A DNA stretch of 16,470 nucleotides, taken from Bacteroidales bacterium UBA6360. Its GTDB lineage: Bacteria; Bacteroidota; Bacteroidia; Bacteroidales; UBA932. Positions 1 to 6,525 of this stretch are shown piece by piece. Position 1 is the stretch's first letter. Each line of letters begins with the position of its first letter. The position numbers and the translations under genes were made by a program. The notes under the pieces were generated by a model. That model was not told where the DNA came from, made no database searches, and saw nothing but the letters and a program-made list of their open reading frames with translations. The stretch lies in NCBI GenBank assembly GCA_002440085.1, contig DJRM01000120.1:1-16470 (forward strand), read 5' to 3'.

Positions 1-14
1 CAAACCTTTGCCAT
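1..14 (-). CDS. Possible 5' end of the next leftward gene (edge fragment)
   Basis: On the minus strand an ATG at 14-12 opens a frame reading M-A-K-V to the window edge. It follows an A-rich stretch typical of Bacteroidota start regions and lies about 30 bases beyond a candidate promoter at 53-84. Four codons are too few to identify a product, so this may be a chance ATG. Confidence 0.25.
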
Positions 15-52
15 TTTATATACTTTTTAATATTATCATTTTTTGCGGGCTG

Positions 53-84
53 CAAATATCGCTTAAAAAATGCTAAATTGCAAG
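53..84 (-). promoter_or_regulatory. Weak Bacteroidota-type promoter candidate downstream of lepB
   Basis: Minus strand: CTTG (84-81), 20-base spacer, GATATTTG (60-53). The Bacteroidota primary sigma consensus is TTTG-N19-21-TAnnTTTG, so the -33 and -7 elements each miss one base. A start near position 46 would serve the possible gene opening at 14. The -33 element lies just inside the lepB 3' flank. I see no strong intrinsic terminator for lepB in 1-87. Confidence 0.35.
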
Positions 85-87
85 TCT

Positions 88-1434
88 TTAGACGATTTTG
101 AAGAATCTCCGCCATCTAATGTTGTTCGGAAACTTCCTGTTCCCGTCGATTGAGAGCCATATCAGAGCAGGCTTTCCGACTATGTGGTCTTCAGGGACGA
201 ATCCCCAGTAGCGCGAGTCGAGAGAGTTGTGCCTGTTGTCTCCCATCATAAAGTAATAATCCTGCCGGAAAGTGTATTCCGTCACCGTTTCTCCGTTAAT
301 CCTTATCGTCCCGTCAGCCCCGACCTCAAGGTCGTTTCCCTCGTATGAGGTGATGATCCTTTCATAGAGAGGCAGGTTTTCAGCGTTCAGCCCGACCGTC
401 ACGCCTTTCTGCGGAATCCACAGCGGTCCGAAATTGTCCCGTGTCCATTCGAAGCTTTCCGAAAACGGGAAAATGGTCTTCCACGAGTCAGGATAGTCCG
501 GAGGATATGAGTCGATGTTCGGTTCTATTGAAACGACGCTTGAATAGCCTTTCAGCTCCTCCAGCATCTTTTCCGTGAGAGGCATCGCGGGATAGCCCGG
601 AAGCGTCTGGTCAAACCAGAGTTCGGACTTGTTGAGCCCGAGCCTTTCAAGGCTGCGAGGATTGAGCCGCTGTCCGTTTGTGGTGACAGTGTAGCTGTTC
701 TGCATTCCCGGCAAGGTCACTTCCCTCTCAGAGTTAACGTAGACCGCCCCGTCCCTGATTTCGAGAGTGTCACCGGCAACGGCCACGCATCTCTTGACGT
801 AATGATCCTTCTTGTCGGAAGGCCGGACCTTCACAGGTCCGTAGTTTCTCACGGCAAAGTCCCTTCCATACATTCTGCAGAGCATGTAGTAGTCATCCGC
901 AGGAGCCTTGACAAGGACAGAATCACCGTTCGGGAAACCGAAAACCACACAGTCGCCTCTCTTCACATGACCGAACCCTTTCAGTCTCCTGTAACGGCAT
1001 CGTATCAGTTCGGAATAGGATTCCTTGCTGCCGATGGTGTTATGAGTGAACGGGATGGTCAGCGGGGTCTGCGGCATCCGAGGACCGTATGCGAGCTTGC
1101 TCACGAAAAGGTGGTCACCGGTGTACAGCGTGCTTTCCATTGAGGATGAAGGAATCTTGAAAGCCTGGAAAAAGAAGATGTTGATGAACGTCACGACAAT
1201 GACAGCGAATATGATGGCATCAAGCCAGTCGAGCGCCGCATTGCGTTTCTCTCCCTCCTTGTACTCTTTCTTCCAGAAAAGCCATTTGACTTTCTTCGTG
1301 ACACAGAGGTCAAAGAGGACGGCAAGGCCGAGGAGCCACCACCAGTTTCCGAGCCAAATCACCCACAGGATGTAGAGCAAAGCCCAGAAACCGAACTTCA
1401 CCCAACGGTTGTGGAAGAATTCCTTCAGGCTCAT
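88..1434 (-). CDS. lepB: Signal peptidase I, large Bacteroidota type
   Basis: A 448-residue type I signal peptidase (family S26) that removes signal peptides from exported proteins at the outer face of the inner membrane. Hydrophobic segments at about 14-44 and 70-90 anchor it. The catalytic serine motif IPSSSMESTL follows at 94-103, with Ser98 the expected nucleophile. The general-base lysine is in YVKRCVAVAGD (Lys214). The C-terminal box E is MMGDNRHNSLDSRYWGF. At 448 residues it is far longer than the E. coli enzyme (about 324); the extra length lies mostly between the lysine region and box E, as is usual in this phylum. The ATG at 1434 lies 9 bases after the rplT stop, so it is probably the last gene of the thrS-infC-rpmI-rplT transcript. 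Confidence 0.93.
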   Translation of the reverse strand: MSLKEFFHNRWVKFGFWALLYILWVIWLGNWWWLLGLAVLFDLCVTKKVKWLFWKKEYKEGEKRNAALDWLDAIIFAVIVVTFINIFFFQAFKIPSSSMESTLYTGDHLFVSKLAYGPRMPQTPLTIPFTHNTIGSKESYSELIRCRYRRLKGFGHVKRGDCVVFGFPNGDSVLVKAPADDYYMLCRMYGRDFAVRNYGPVKVRPSDKKDHYVKRCVAVAGDTLEIRDGAVYVNSEREVTLPGMQNSYTVTTNGQRLNPRSLERLGLNKSELWFDQTLPGYPAMPLTEKMLEELKGYSSVVSIEPNIDSYPPDYPDSWKTIFPFSESFEWTRDNFGPLWIPQKGVTVGLNAENLPLYERIITSYEGNDLEVGADGTIRINGETVTEYTFRQDYYFMMGDNRHNSLDSRYWGFVPEDHIVGKPALIWLSIDGNRKFPNNIRWRRFFKIV

Positions 1435-1443
1435 ATCATCAGA

Positions 1444-1788
1444 CTATTTTACAGAGTTGACGATTGCTTCGAAAGCCTTCGGATTATTCATGGCGAGGTC
1501 AGCAAGAACCTTGCGGTTGAGGCCGATGTTCTGCTTTGCGATCTTACCCATAAACTGAGAGTAAGTCATTCCGTACTGACGTGCGGCTGCGTTGATACGC
1601 TGAATCCAAAGTGCGCGGAATTCACGCTTCTTGTTCTTGCGGTCACGATAGGCGTAGGTCAAACCTTTCTCGTAGGTGTTCTTCGCTACCGTCCAGACAT
1701 TTTTTCTTGACAGAAAGTTACCGCGGGTTCTCTTGAGAATCTTCTTGCGGCGAGCCCTTGAGGCTACTGAGTTTACCGATCTTGGCAT
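1444..1788 (-). CDS. rplT: 50S ribosomal protein L20
   Basis: A 114-residue basic protein of normal L20 length that binds 23S rRNA early in 50S assembly. It begins MPRSVNSVASRARRKKILK and carries the family block YRDRKNKKREFRALWIQRIN near the middle, followed by the globular C-terminal half (YGMTYSQFMGKI onward). It sits 79 bases after rpmI and 9 bases before lepB. In many bacteria L20 represses its own operon by binding mRNA that mimics its rRNA site; whether this happens here is not shown, but the rpmI-rplT spacer contains a possible long-range stem. Confidence 0.97.
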   Translation of the reverse strand: MPRSVNSVASRARRKKILKRTRGNFLSRKNVWTVAKNTYEKGLTYAYRDRKNKKREFRALWIQRINAAARQYGMTYSQFMGKIAKQNIGLNRKVLADLAMNNPKAFEAIVNSVK

Positions 1789-1809
1789 AATTTAACTGTT
1801 TTTATGGAG

Positions 1810-1843
1810 GCAGTGTCCAATCTTTCAGGAGCTTTTATACTGC
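1810..1843 (-). promoter_or_regulatory. Possible stem-loop in the rpmI-rplT spacer
   Basis: GCAGT (1843-1839) can pair with ACTGC (1814-1810) on the minus-strand transcript, enclosing 24 bases. Two mismatches farther out, a GG/CC pair could extend the stem. There is no U-run, so it is not a terminator. Its position just upstream of rplT would suit an L20 or IF-3/L35/L20 control element, but five base pairs are weak evidence. Confidence 0.2.
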
Positions 1844-1867
1844 AACCAAGTTTAACATAAGTAATGA

Positions 1868-2062
1868 TTACAATCCCAATAAAGCCTTGACTCTCTTCTG
1901 ATCCGGAGCTGCAACGAGTCCGATATGAGTCAGATTTCTCTTCTGCTTCTTGGTCTTCTTGGTGAGGATGTGGCTCTTAAAAGCATGCTTCCTCTTGATT
2001 TTTCCCGTTCCGGTAAGCGTGAAACGCTTTTTTGAACCGGAGTTGGTCTTGATTTTTGGCAT
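1868..2062 (-). CDS. rpmI: 50S ribosomal protein L35
   Basis: A 64-residue, very lysine-rich protein with the L35 opening MPKIKTNSGSKKRF, a KRKHAFKSHILTKKT core and a C-terminal hydrophobic tail ending KALLGL. Length and sequence fit the family throughout. It is a small structural protein of the large subunit. It lies between infC and rplT, the classic IF3-L35-L20 order. The ATG at 2062 is the only sensible start. The 101-base spacer upstream contains two short hairpins and no clear TAnnTTTG promoter. Confidence 0.97.
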   Translation of the reverse strand: MPKIKTNSGSKKRFTLTGTGKIKRKHAFKSHILTKKTKKQKRNLTHIGLVAAPDQKRVKALLGL

Positions 2063-2094
2063 AGCTAAATCATTTAACTTGTTAATAATAATAT

Positions 2095-2149
2095 AATGTC
2101 TCTAACTGACATTCACAAAACTGAACCGCTCTCCGGTCCCCGCGCGGAG
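2095..2149 (-). promoter_or_regulatory. infC-rpmI spacer with two short hairpins
   Basis: The minus-strand transcript can form a 6-bp perfect stem AATGTC/GACATT with a 7-base loop (2113-2095). A second 5-bp stem CTCCG/CGGAG (2149-2131) lies in a GC-rich patch just after the infC stop. Neither has a following U-tract, so they do not look like intrinsic terminators. They could be processing or regulatory structures for the ribosomal-protein part of the operon. Function is inferred from position only. Confidence 0.25.
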
Positions 2150-2163
2150 GATTTCGCGTAGAG

Positions 2164-2763
2164 CTACTTCTTCTTTGCAATCGGCGCGATCATCATGATC
2201 ATCCTCTTGCCCTCAAGCTTAGGCATCTGCTCCGCACGCCCGTACTCCTCAAGTTCCAGCGCGAAACGAAGGAGAAGCTTCTCCCCCTGCTCCGCATAGA
2301 TGATGGAGCGTCCCTTGAAGAACACCGAAGACTTGACCTTCGAGCCTTCCTGCAGGAACTCCTGCGCATGCTTGAGCTTGAACTGGAAGTCGTGCTCGTC
2401 CGTGTTCGGGCCGAACCTGATTTCCTTTATGACCACCTTCGCCGCATTGGACTTCATCTCCTTCGCCTTTTTCTTCTGCTGGTAGAGATATTTCTGGTAG
2501 TCAATAATCTTGCACACCGGAGGATCCGCCTTAGCACTTATCTCCACCAGGTCAAGTTCGAGTTCATCAGCGAGCTTGAGCGCCTTTGATGTCGGATAGA
2601 TGCCCGGCTCAGGGATGTTGTCCCCGACGAGCCTCACCTGCGGTACTCTGATCTCGTCATTGATTCTCAGGCTGCCTTCGTCCTTCTTCTGGTTCGGAGC
2701 AGGACGGCCCTGCTGCGGTCTTGGACCCTGCGGGCGCGGCTTTGGTTTAAATGGTGCTGCGAT
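2164..2763 (-). CDS. infC: Translation initiation factor IF-3, AUC start
   Basis: IF-3 binds the 30S subunit, prevents premature 50S joining and checks start-codon and initiator-tRNA choice. The body matches the family: RINDEIRVPQVRLVGDN, ALKLADELELDLVEIS, PPVCKIIDYQKYLYQQKKK, then the C-domain with VVIKEIRFGPNTDEHDF and FFKGRSIIYAEQGEKLL. The first GTG (2637) would cut off the conserved RINDEIR strand. Upstream the frame stays open to a TAG at 2778-2776 with no ATG, GTG or TTG. The best start is ATC at 2763-2761, exactly 8 bases after a perfect AGGAGG (2777-2772), giving 199 residues. Rare start codons are known for infC (AUU in E. coli), where IF-3 represses its own synthesis by discriminating against them. 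An unusual Pro/Arg/Gln-rich extension of about 30 residues precedes the N-domain. It starts 45 bases after thrS. Confidence 0.92.
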   Translation of the reverse strand: MAAPFKPKPRPQGPRPQQGRPAPNQKKDEGSLRINDEIRVPQVRLVGDNIPEPGIYPTSKALKLADELELDLVEISAKADPPVCKIIDYQKYLYQQKKKAKEMKSNAAKVVIKEIRFGPNTDEHDFQFKLKHAQEFLQEGSKVKSSVFFKGRSIIYAEQGEKLLLRFALELEEYGRAEQMPKLEGKRMIMMIAPIAKKK

Positions 2764-2771
2764 AAAATTAT

Positions 2772-2777
2772 CCTCCT
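2772..2777 (-). promoter_or_regulatory. Perfect Shine-Dalgarno sequence of infC
   Basis: AGGAGG on the minus strand, 8 bases before the AUC start and overlapping the in-frame TAG that closes the frame upstream. Strong Shine-Dalgarno sequences are uncommon in Bacteroidota, where the ribosome sequesters its anti-Shine-Dalgarno. It stands out here and decides the infC start. Confidence 0.8.
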
Positions 2778-2808
2778 AAAAATAAAATGTTAATAATATT
2801 TCATAAGG

Positions 2809-4770
2809 TCAGGCCAGTTGCGCCTTCACCTCATTGCTTACCAATGTGATGAAGTCTTCAACTGACATTGAACCCTCGTCTTTTCCGCCCTGACGGCGCA
2901 CTGAAACGAGTTCCTCGGCCTCCTCCTTCTCACCCACGATGACAAGGAAAGGGATCCTCTTGAGTTCTGACTCACGGATTCTCTTGCCGAGCGTCTCATT
3001 ACGGTCGTCTATTGAAGCGCGAATATCGGAATTATTCATCAAACTGCAAACTTTTTTTGCATAATCCGCGAATTTTTCGCTCACCGGAACGATGTTCACC
3101 TGATCCGGAGTCAGCCAAAGAGGAAGCTTGCCGGCCGTATGCTCAAGAAGCACTGCCACAAAGCGTTCGAGAGAGCCGAACGGTGCGCGGTGAATCATCA
3201 CCGGACGGTGCTTCTGTCCGTCCGCCCCGACATATTCGAGTCCGAAGCGCTCCGGAAGGTTGTAATCCACCTGAATGGTTCCGAGCTGCCACTTCCTGCC
3301 GATGGCGTCCTTGACCATGAAGTCGAGCTTAGGCCCGTAGAAAGCGGCCTCCCCAAGTTCGACTACGGTCGGAAGCCCCTTCTCCTTAGACGCCTCGATG
3401 ATGGCGGACTCGGCCTTTGCCCAATTCTCGTCGGAGCCGATGTACTTGGACGGATTCTTCGGGTCACGAAGTGAAATCTGAGCCGTGTATTCCTTGAAAT
3501 TCAAGGTCTTGAACACATAGAGAATGATGTCGATGACCTTCTCGAACTCTTCCTTAAGCTGATCCGGACGAACAAAAAGATGGGCGTCATCCTGGGTGAA
3601 GCAGCGCACACGGGTAAGTCCATGAAGTTCGCCGCTCTGCTCGTAGCGATAGACTGTGCCGAACTCGGCAAAGCGCAGAGGCAGATCCTTGTAGGAACGC
3701 GGCTTGCTGCGGTAAATCTCGCAGTGATGAGGGCAGTTCATCGGCTTGAGCAGATATTCCTCGCCCTCCTGCGGGGTGTGAATCGGCTGGAACGAGTCCT
3801 TGCCGTATTTTGCGTAGTGACCCGAGGTCACGTAGAGTTCCTTGTTTCCGATGTGCGGGGTGATGACCGGAAGGTAGCCGTAGGACTTCTGAATCTTCTT
3901 CAGGAATTCCTCAAGGCGGGAGCGCAGGTCGGCGCCCTTAGGCAGCCACAGAGGGAGTCCCATACCGACCTTTGACGAGAAGGTGAAGAGTTCCATCTCC
4001 TTGCCTATCTTCCTGTGGTCACGTTTCTTGGCCTCTTCCATCAGGGCAAGATACTCGTCGAGCATCGACTTCTTCGGGAAAGAGATTCCATAGATACGGG
4101 TGAGCTGCTGACGATTCTGGTCGCCTCTCCAGTATGCTCCGGCGATGGAGGTGAGCTTCACTGCCTTAATCACCGATGTGTCCCTCAGGTGAGGCCCGCG
4201 GCATAGGTCTGTGAAGCCACCGTTGGTGTAGAACGAGATGTGCCCGTCCTCAAGCTCGCCGATGAGTTCCAGCTTGTACTCGTCGCCCTTCTCGGCGAAG
4301 GCCTTGAGCGCGTCGTCCTTGGAGACCTCCTTTCTCACGAAGGCTTCCTTCGTGCGCGCGAACTCCATCATCTTGTCCTCGATGGCCTTGAGGTCGGCCT
4401 CTGTAATCTGTCTGCCCTGAAGATCGACGTCGTAGTAGAACCCGTTTTCGATTGCAGGACCTATGCCGAACTTCACGCCCGGATAAAGAGCCTCAAGAGC
4501 CTGGGCCATAAGGTGCGAGGTGGAGTGCCAGAACACGTGCTTCGCCTCGTCGTCTCCCCACTTGTGGAAAGTGACCGCGCAGTCCTCATTGATAGGGCGG
4601 TCGAGGTCATATAACGAACCTTTCCCGGCCGTGTCATCGTCCGCAGTCTTCACTGTCATTGCCAAAACTTCTGATGCAAGCCTCGGGCTTATGCTCTCGG
4701 CAATCTGATAGCCGGTGACGCCTTTTTCAAAGGACTTCACGCTGCCGTCGGGAAATGTGATGTTTATCAT
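2809..4770 (-). CDS. thrS: Threonyl-tRNA synthetase
   Basis: A 653-residue class II synthetase that charges tRNA-Thr and hydrolyses Ser-tRNA-Thr. Order of parts: TGS domain (about 1-65), editing domain with HSTSH (His82, His86) and CRGPH (Cys190, His194), catalytic core with zinc ligands expected at Cys346 (MNCPHH), His397 (DDAHLF) and His527 (IHRAPFGS), motif 2 around YRYEQSGELHGLTRVR, motif 3 HRAPFGSLERF, and the anticodon-binding domain from about 555. Full length with all expected catalytic, editing and zinc residues. The ATG at 4770 begins the TGS strand MINITFPDGS. It is the first gene of the leftward translation operon, with a leader of about 100 bases if the -7 element at 4877-4884 is used. 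Confidence 0.97.
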   Translation of the reverse strand: MINITFPDGSVKSFEKGVTGYQIAESISPRLASEVLAMTVKTADDDTAGKGSLYDLDRPINEDCAVTFHKWGDDEAKHVFWHSTSHLMAQALEALYPGVKFGIGPAIENGFYYDVDLQGRQITEADLKAIEDKMMEFARTKEAFVRKEVSKDDALKAFAEKGDEYKLELIGELEDGHISFYTNGGFTDLCRGPHLRDTSVIKAVKLTSIAGAYWRGDQNRQQLTRIYGISFPKKSMLDEYLALMEEAKKRDHRKIGKEMELFTFSSKVGMGLPLWLPKGADLRSRLEEFLKKIQKSYGYLPVITPHIGNKELYVTSGHYAKYGKDSFQPIHTPQEGEEYLLKPMNCPHHCEIYRSKPRSYKDLPLRFAEFGTVYRYEQSGELHGLTRVRCFTQDDAHLFVRPDQLKEEFEKVIDIILYVFKTLNFKEYTAQISLRDPKNPSKYIGSDENWAKAESAIIEASKEKGLPTVVELGEAAFYGPKLDFMVKDAIGRKWQLGTIQVDYNLPERFGLEYVGADGQKHRPVMIHRAPFGSLERFVAVLLEHTAGKLPLWLTPDQVNIVPVSEKFADYAKKVCSLMNNSDIRASIDDRNETLGKRIRESELKRIPFLVIVGEKEEAEELVSVRRQGGKDEGSMSVEDFITLVSNEVKAQLA

Positions 4771-4837
4771 AATTTTACATTTTAGGACCCGCTTCCTTAA
4801 TTACAACAGAAGTACTTGCAGGCCTGAATTCAACTTA

Positions 4838-4855
4838 GCCGTCTACAAACACGGC
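4838..4855 (-). promoter_or_regulatory. Small hairpin in the thrS leader
   Basis: GCCGT/ACGGC (5 bp, 8-base loop) in the predicted thrS 5' leader, about 70 bases before the ATG. No U-run follows and no T-box features are seen. E. coli ThrRS represses its own mRNA through anticodon-like hairpins, but this loop does not clearly mimic a tRNA-Thr anticodon arm. Recorded as a structure only. Confidence 0.2.
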
Positions 4856-4876
4856 ACCTTATGTCAAATAAGCGGA

Positions 4877-4884
4877 CAAAGGTA
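4877..4884 (-). promoter_or_regulatory. Candidate -7 element for the thrS operon
   Basis: TACCTTTG on the minus strand matches TAnnTTTG exactly. The expected -33 TTTG about 20 bases upstream is not clear (GTGTG there). Its position ahead of thrS is right. It lies back to back with the plus-strand element at 4897-4904, so each promoter's upstream region would overlap the other. Confidence 0.45.
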
Positions 4885-4896
4885 AGGATTTTTTTC

Positions 4897-4904
4897 TATC
4901 TTTG
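4897..4904 (+). promoter_or_regulatory. Candidate -7 element for the DUF4199-glycosyltransferase pair
   Basis: TATCTTTG matches TAnnTTTG exactly, is preceded by a run of seven T with one C, and lies 30 bases before the ATG at 4935. No good TTTG -33 element is present at the expected spacing. A start near 4910 would give a leader of about 25 bases. Confidence 0.55.
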
Positions 4905-4934
4905 CACACCGGAAAACGGATAAATGACAATATT

Positions 4935-5519
4935 ATGAACGACAACATATCAAAAGGAGCCCTGCTCAATCATGCGGCAATCGCAGGACTCGCGCTCGGA
5001 GCCGCGTCCACGGCATATCTTTTTGCCGTACAGTATCTTCCGCAGATGATTTCATCTTCCGTCGCTGCAAGTCTTATAACGGCGGTGCTGTGGATTGCAA
5101 AATTTGCCGGGTGCATATACATTATGAAGGCTTTCATGCAGAGACTCGCCGACTCGTTCGACGGAGTACAGCGTCAGCACACATTGAGGCTCGGAGTGTT
5201 CGCGTCTCTTTTTTCGGCTCTTATTTTTTCCGCAGCAAACCTCGCCGACATGCTCTACATCAGCCCGGAGTCCATCGAGCAGGCGTTTGACATCGCCTTG
5301 AGCCAATACTCGTCGATGCTCGACTCCAATTCACTCGCTGTGATAGACGGCTTCAAAGAAAACATGCCGGCAATAACGTTCTTCTCGAATTTCATATATT
5401 GCTTCCTCTACGGAACGATTCTTTCAGCCATACTGTCAAGATATGTCCCGGAAGTTGATCCATTCGAAAGATTCCGCAACAGCGGAGACGACAACGCTTC
5501 GAACATAGAGGAGCAGTAG
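4935..5519 (+). CDS. DUF4199-type four-helix membrane protein
   Basis: A 194-residue inner-membrane protein with four hydrophobic segments at about 12-36, 43-67, 84-107 and 145-170, and a hydrophilic C-terminal tail ending NIEEQ. The layout and the pairing with the next glycosyltransferase match the DUF4199 family of Bacteroidota, whose function is unknown. The longer frame upstream starts at a TTG inside the promoter element, so I chose the ATG at 4935 (MNDNISKGALL). It lies 28 bases before the glycosyltransferase and probably shares its transcript. A role as a membrane partner or transporter for the lipid-linked sugar made by the next gene is only inference. Confidence 0.8.
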   Translation: MNDNISKGALLNHAAIAGLALGAASTAYLFAVQYLPQMISSSVAASLITAVLWIAKFAGCIYIMKAFMQRLADSFDGVQRQHTLRLGVFASLFSALIFSAANLADMLYISPESIEQAFDIALSQYSSMLDSNSLAVIDGFKENMPAITFFSNFIYCFLYGTILSAILSRYVPEVDPFERFRNSGDDNASNIEEQ

Positions 5520-5547
5520 ACAAGTCAGACAATTGAGAATCCCGGCT

Positions 5548-6513
5548 ATGAAAGAATACGCAAAGGACCTTTCCATCGTCATATCGCTTTTCAACGAGGA
5601 GGAGTCTCTTCCCGAACTCATTGACTGGATACATTCGGTCGTGGAAAAGCAGGACTGGAAATATGAGATCATCATGATTGACGACGGGAGCACAGACGGC
5701 TCGTGGTCTGTGGTTCAGAAACTTGCGGAGAAAGACAGCAATATCAGAGGTATATCTTTCAGACGAAACTACGGAAAGTCAGCCGCCCTCTACTGCGGAT
5801 TCAAGGCTGCGGAGGGAAGGGTTGTGGTGACAATGGATGCCGACCTGCAGGACTCTCCGGAAGAAATCCCCGAAATGTACAGGATGATCGTAGAGGACGG
5901 GTGGGATATCGTCTCCGGGTGGAAGCAGCACAGGCAGGACAACAAGTTCACCAAAAATCTCCCGTCGAAGCTCTACAACGCCACGGCGCGGAAGATTACC
6001 GGAATCAGACTCCATGACATGAACTGCGGTCTGAAGGCCTACAGAAACGAGGTGGTGAAGGACATCGAAGTCTATGGGGAGATGCACCGGTATATACCAT
6101 ATCTGGCGAAGAACGCCGGCTACACGCGCATCACCGAGAAACCGGTGCATCACCAGAAGCGCAAGTACGGCAAGAGCAAGTTCGGACTGAACAGATTCGT
6201 GAACGGCTTTCTTGACCTGCTCTCGCTCTGGTTCCTCAGCACTTTCGGAAAGAAGCCGATGCACTTTTTCGGGTTCACGGGTCTCGTCACCTTCTTTATA
6301 GGAGGCATAATAGCCCTCTGGGTCATCATCGAGAAGCTCGTCCAGCAGGCTCACCACGAGGCATTCCGCCCGGTGACCGACCAGCCGCTGTTCTATCTTG
6401 CGCTCGTCGCGCTCGTCATCGGAGTCCAGATGTTCCTCGCCGGCTTCATCTGCGAGATGGTTTCGCGCAGTAGCTCAGAAAGGAACAACTACAACATCAA
6501 AGAACAATTCTGA
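5548..6513 (+). CDS. Family 2 glycosyltransferase, DPM/GtrB-like, two C-terminal membrane helices
   Basis: A 321-residue GT2 enzyme of the dolichol-phosphate-mannose synthase/GtrB/ArnC type, which moves a sugar from a nucleotide sugar to polyprenyl phosphate at the inner face of the membrane. Visible parts: VISLFNEEESLPEL at the N-terminus, DDGSTDGS (45-52), the metal-binding MDADLQDSPEEIP (DxD at 97-99), MNCGLKAY (158-165), YGKSKFGLNR (207-216) and two membrane segments at about 239-263 and 280-302. The ATG at 5548 is preferred over an upstream TTG (5533) because MKEYAKDLSIVIS matches the family start. It follows DUF4199 by 28 bases. Substrate and final product are not shown by sequence; glycan or lipid decoration of the envelope is likely. 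It ends 12 bases from the convergent fimbrial tip gene. Confidence 0.92.
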   Translation: MKEYAKDLSIVISLFNEEESLPELIDWIHSVVEKQDWKYEIIMIDDGSTDGSWSVVQKLAEKDSNIRGISFRRNYGKSAALYCGFKAAEGRVVVTMDADLQDSPEEIPEMYRMIVEDGWDIVSGWKQHRQDNKFTKNLPSKLYNATARKITGIRLHDMNCGLKAYRNEVVKDIEVYGEMHRYIPYLAKNAGYTRITEKPVHHQKRKYGKSKFGLNRFVNGFLDLLSLWFLSTFGKKPMHFFGFTGLVTFFIGGIIALWVIIEKLVQQAHHEAFRPVTDQPLFYLALVALVIGVQMFLAGFICEMVSRSSSERNNYNIKEQF

Positions 6514-6525
6514 TAAAGTCACAGA

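Noticed and set aside
3050..3057. A7 run in thrS (GCA AAA AAA GTT) as a slippery or phase-variable site
   Set aside because: The thrS frame is intact through it, the codons encode ordinary Lys-Lys, and no frame change or stop suggests slippage.
4902..4934. Extended N-terminus of the DUF4199 protein from a TTG at 4902
   Set aside because: The TTG lies inside the TATCTTTG promoter element, and the ATG at 4935 starts a normal hydrophilic N-terminus.
5779..6357. A 192-codon minus-strand open frame
   Set aside because: It is fully antisense to the glycosyltransferase, whose motifs are complete; no promoter is seen for it.
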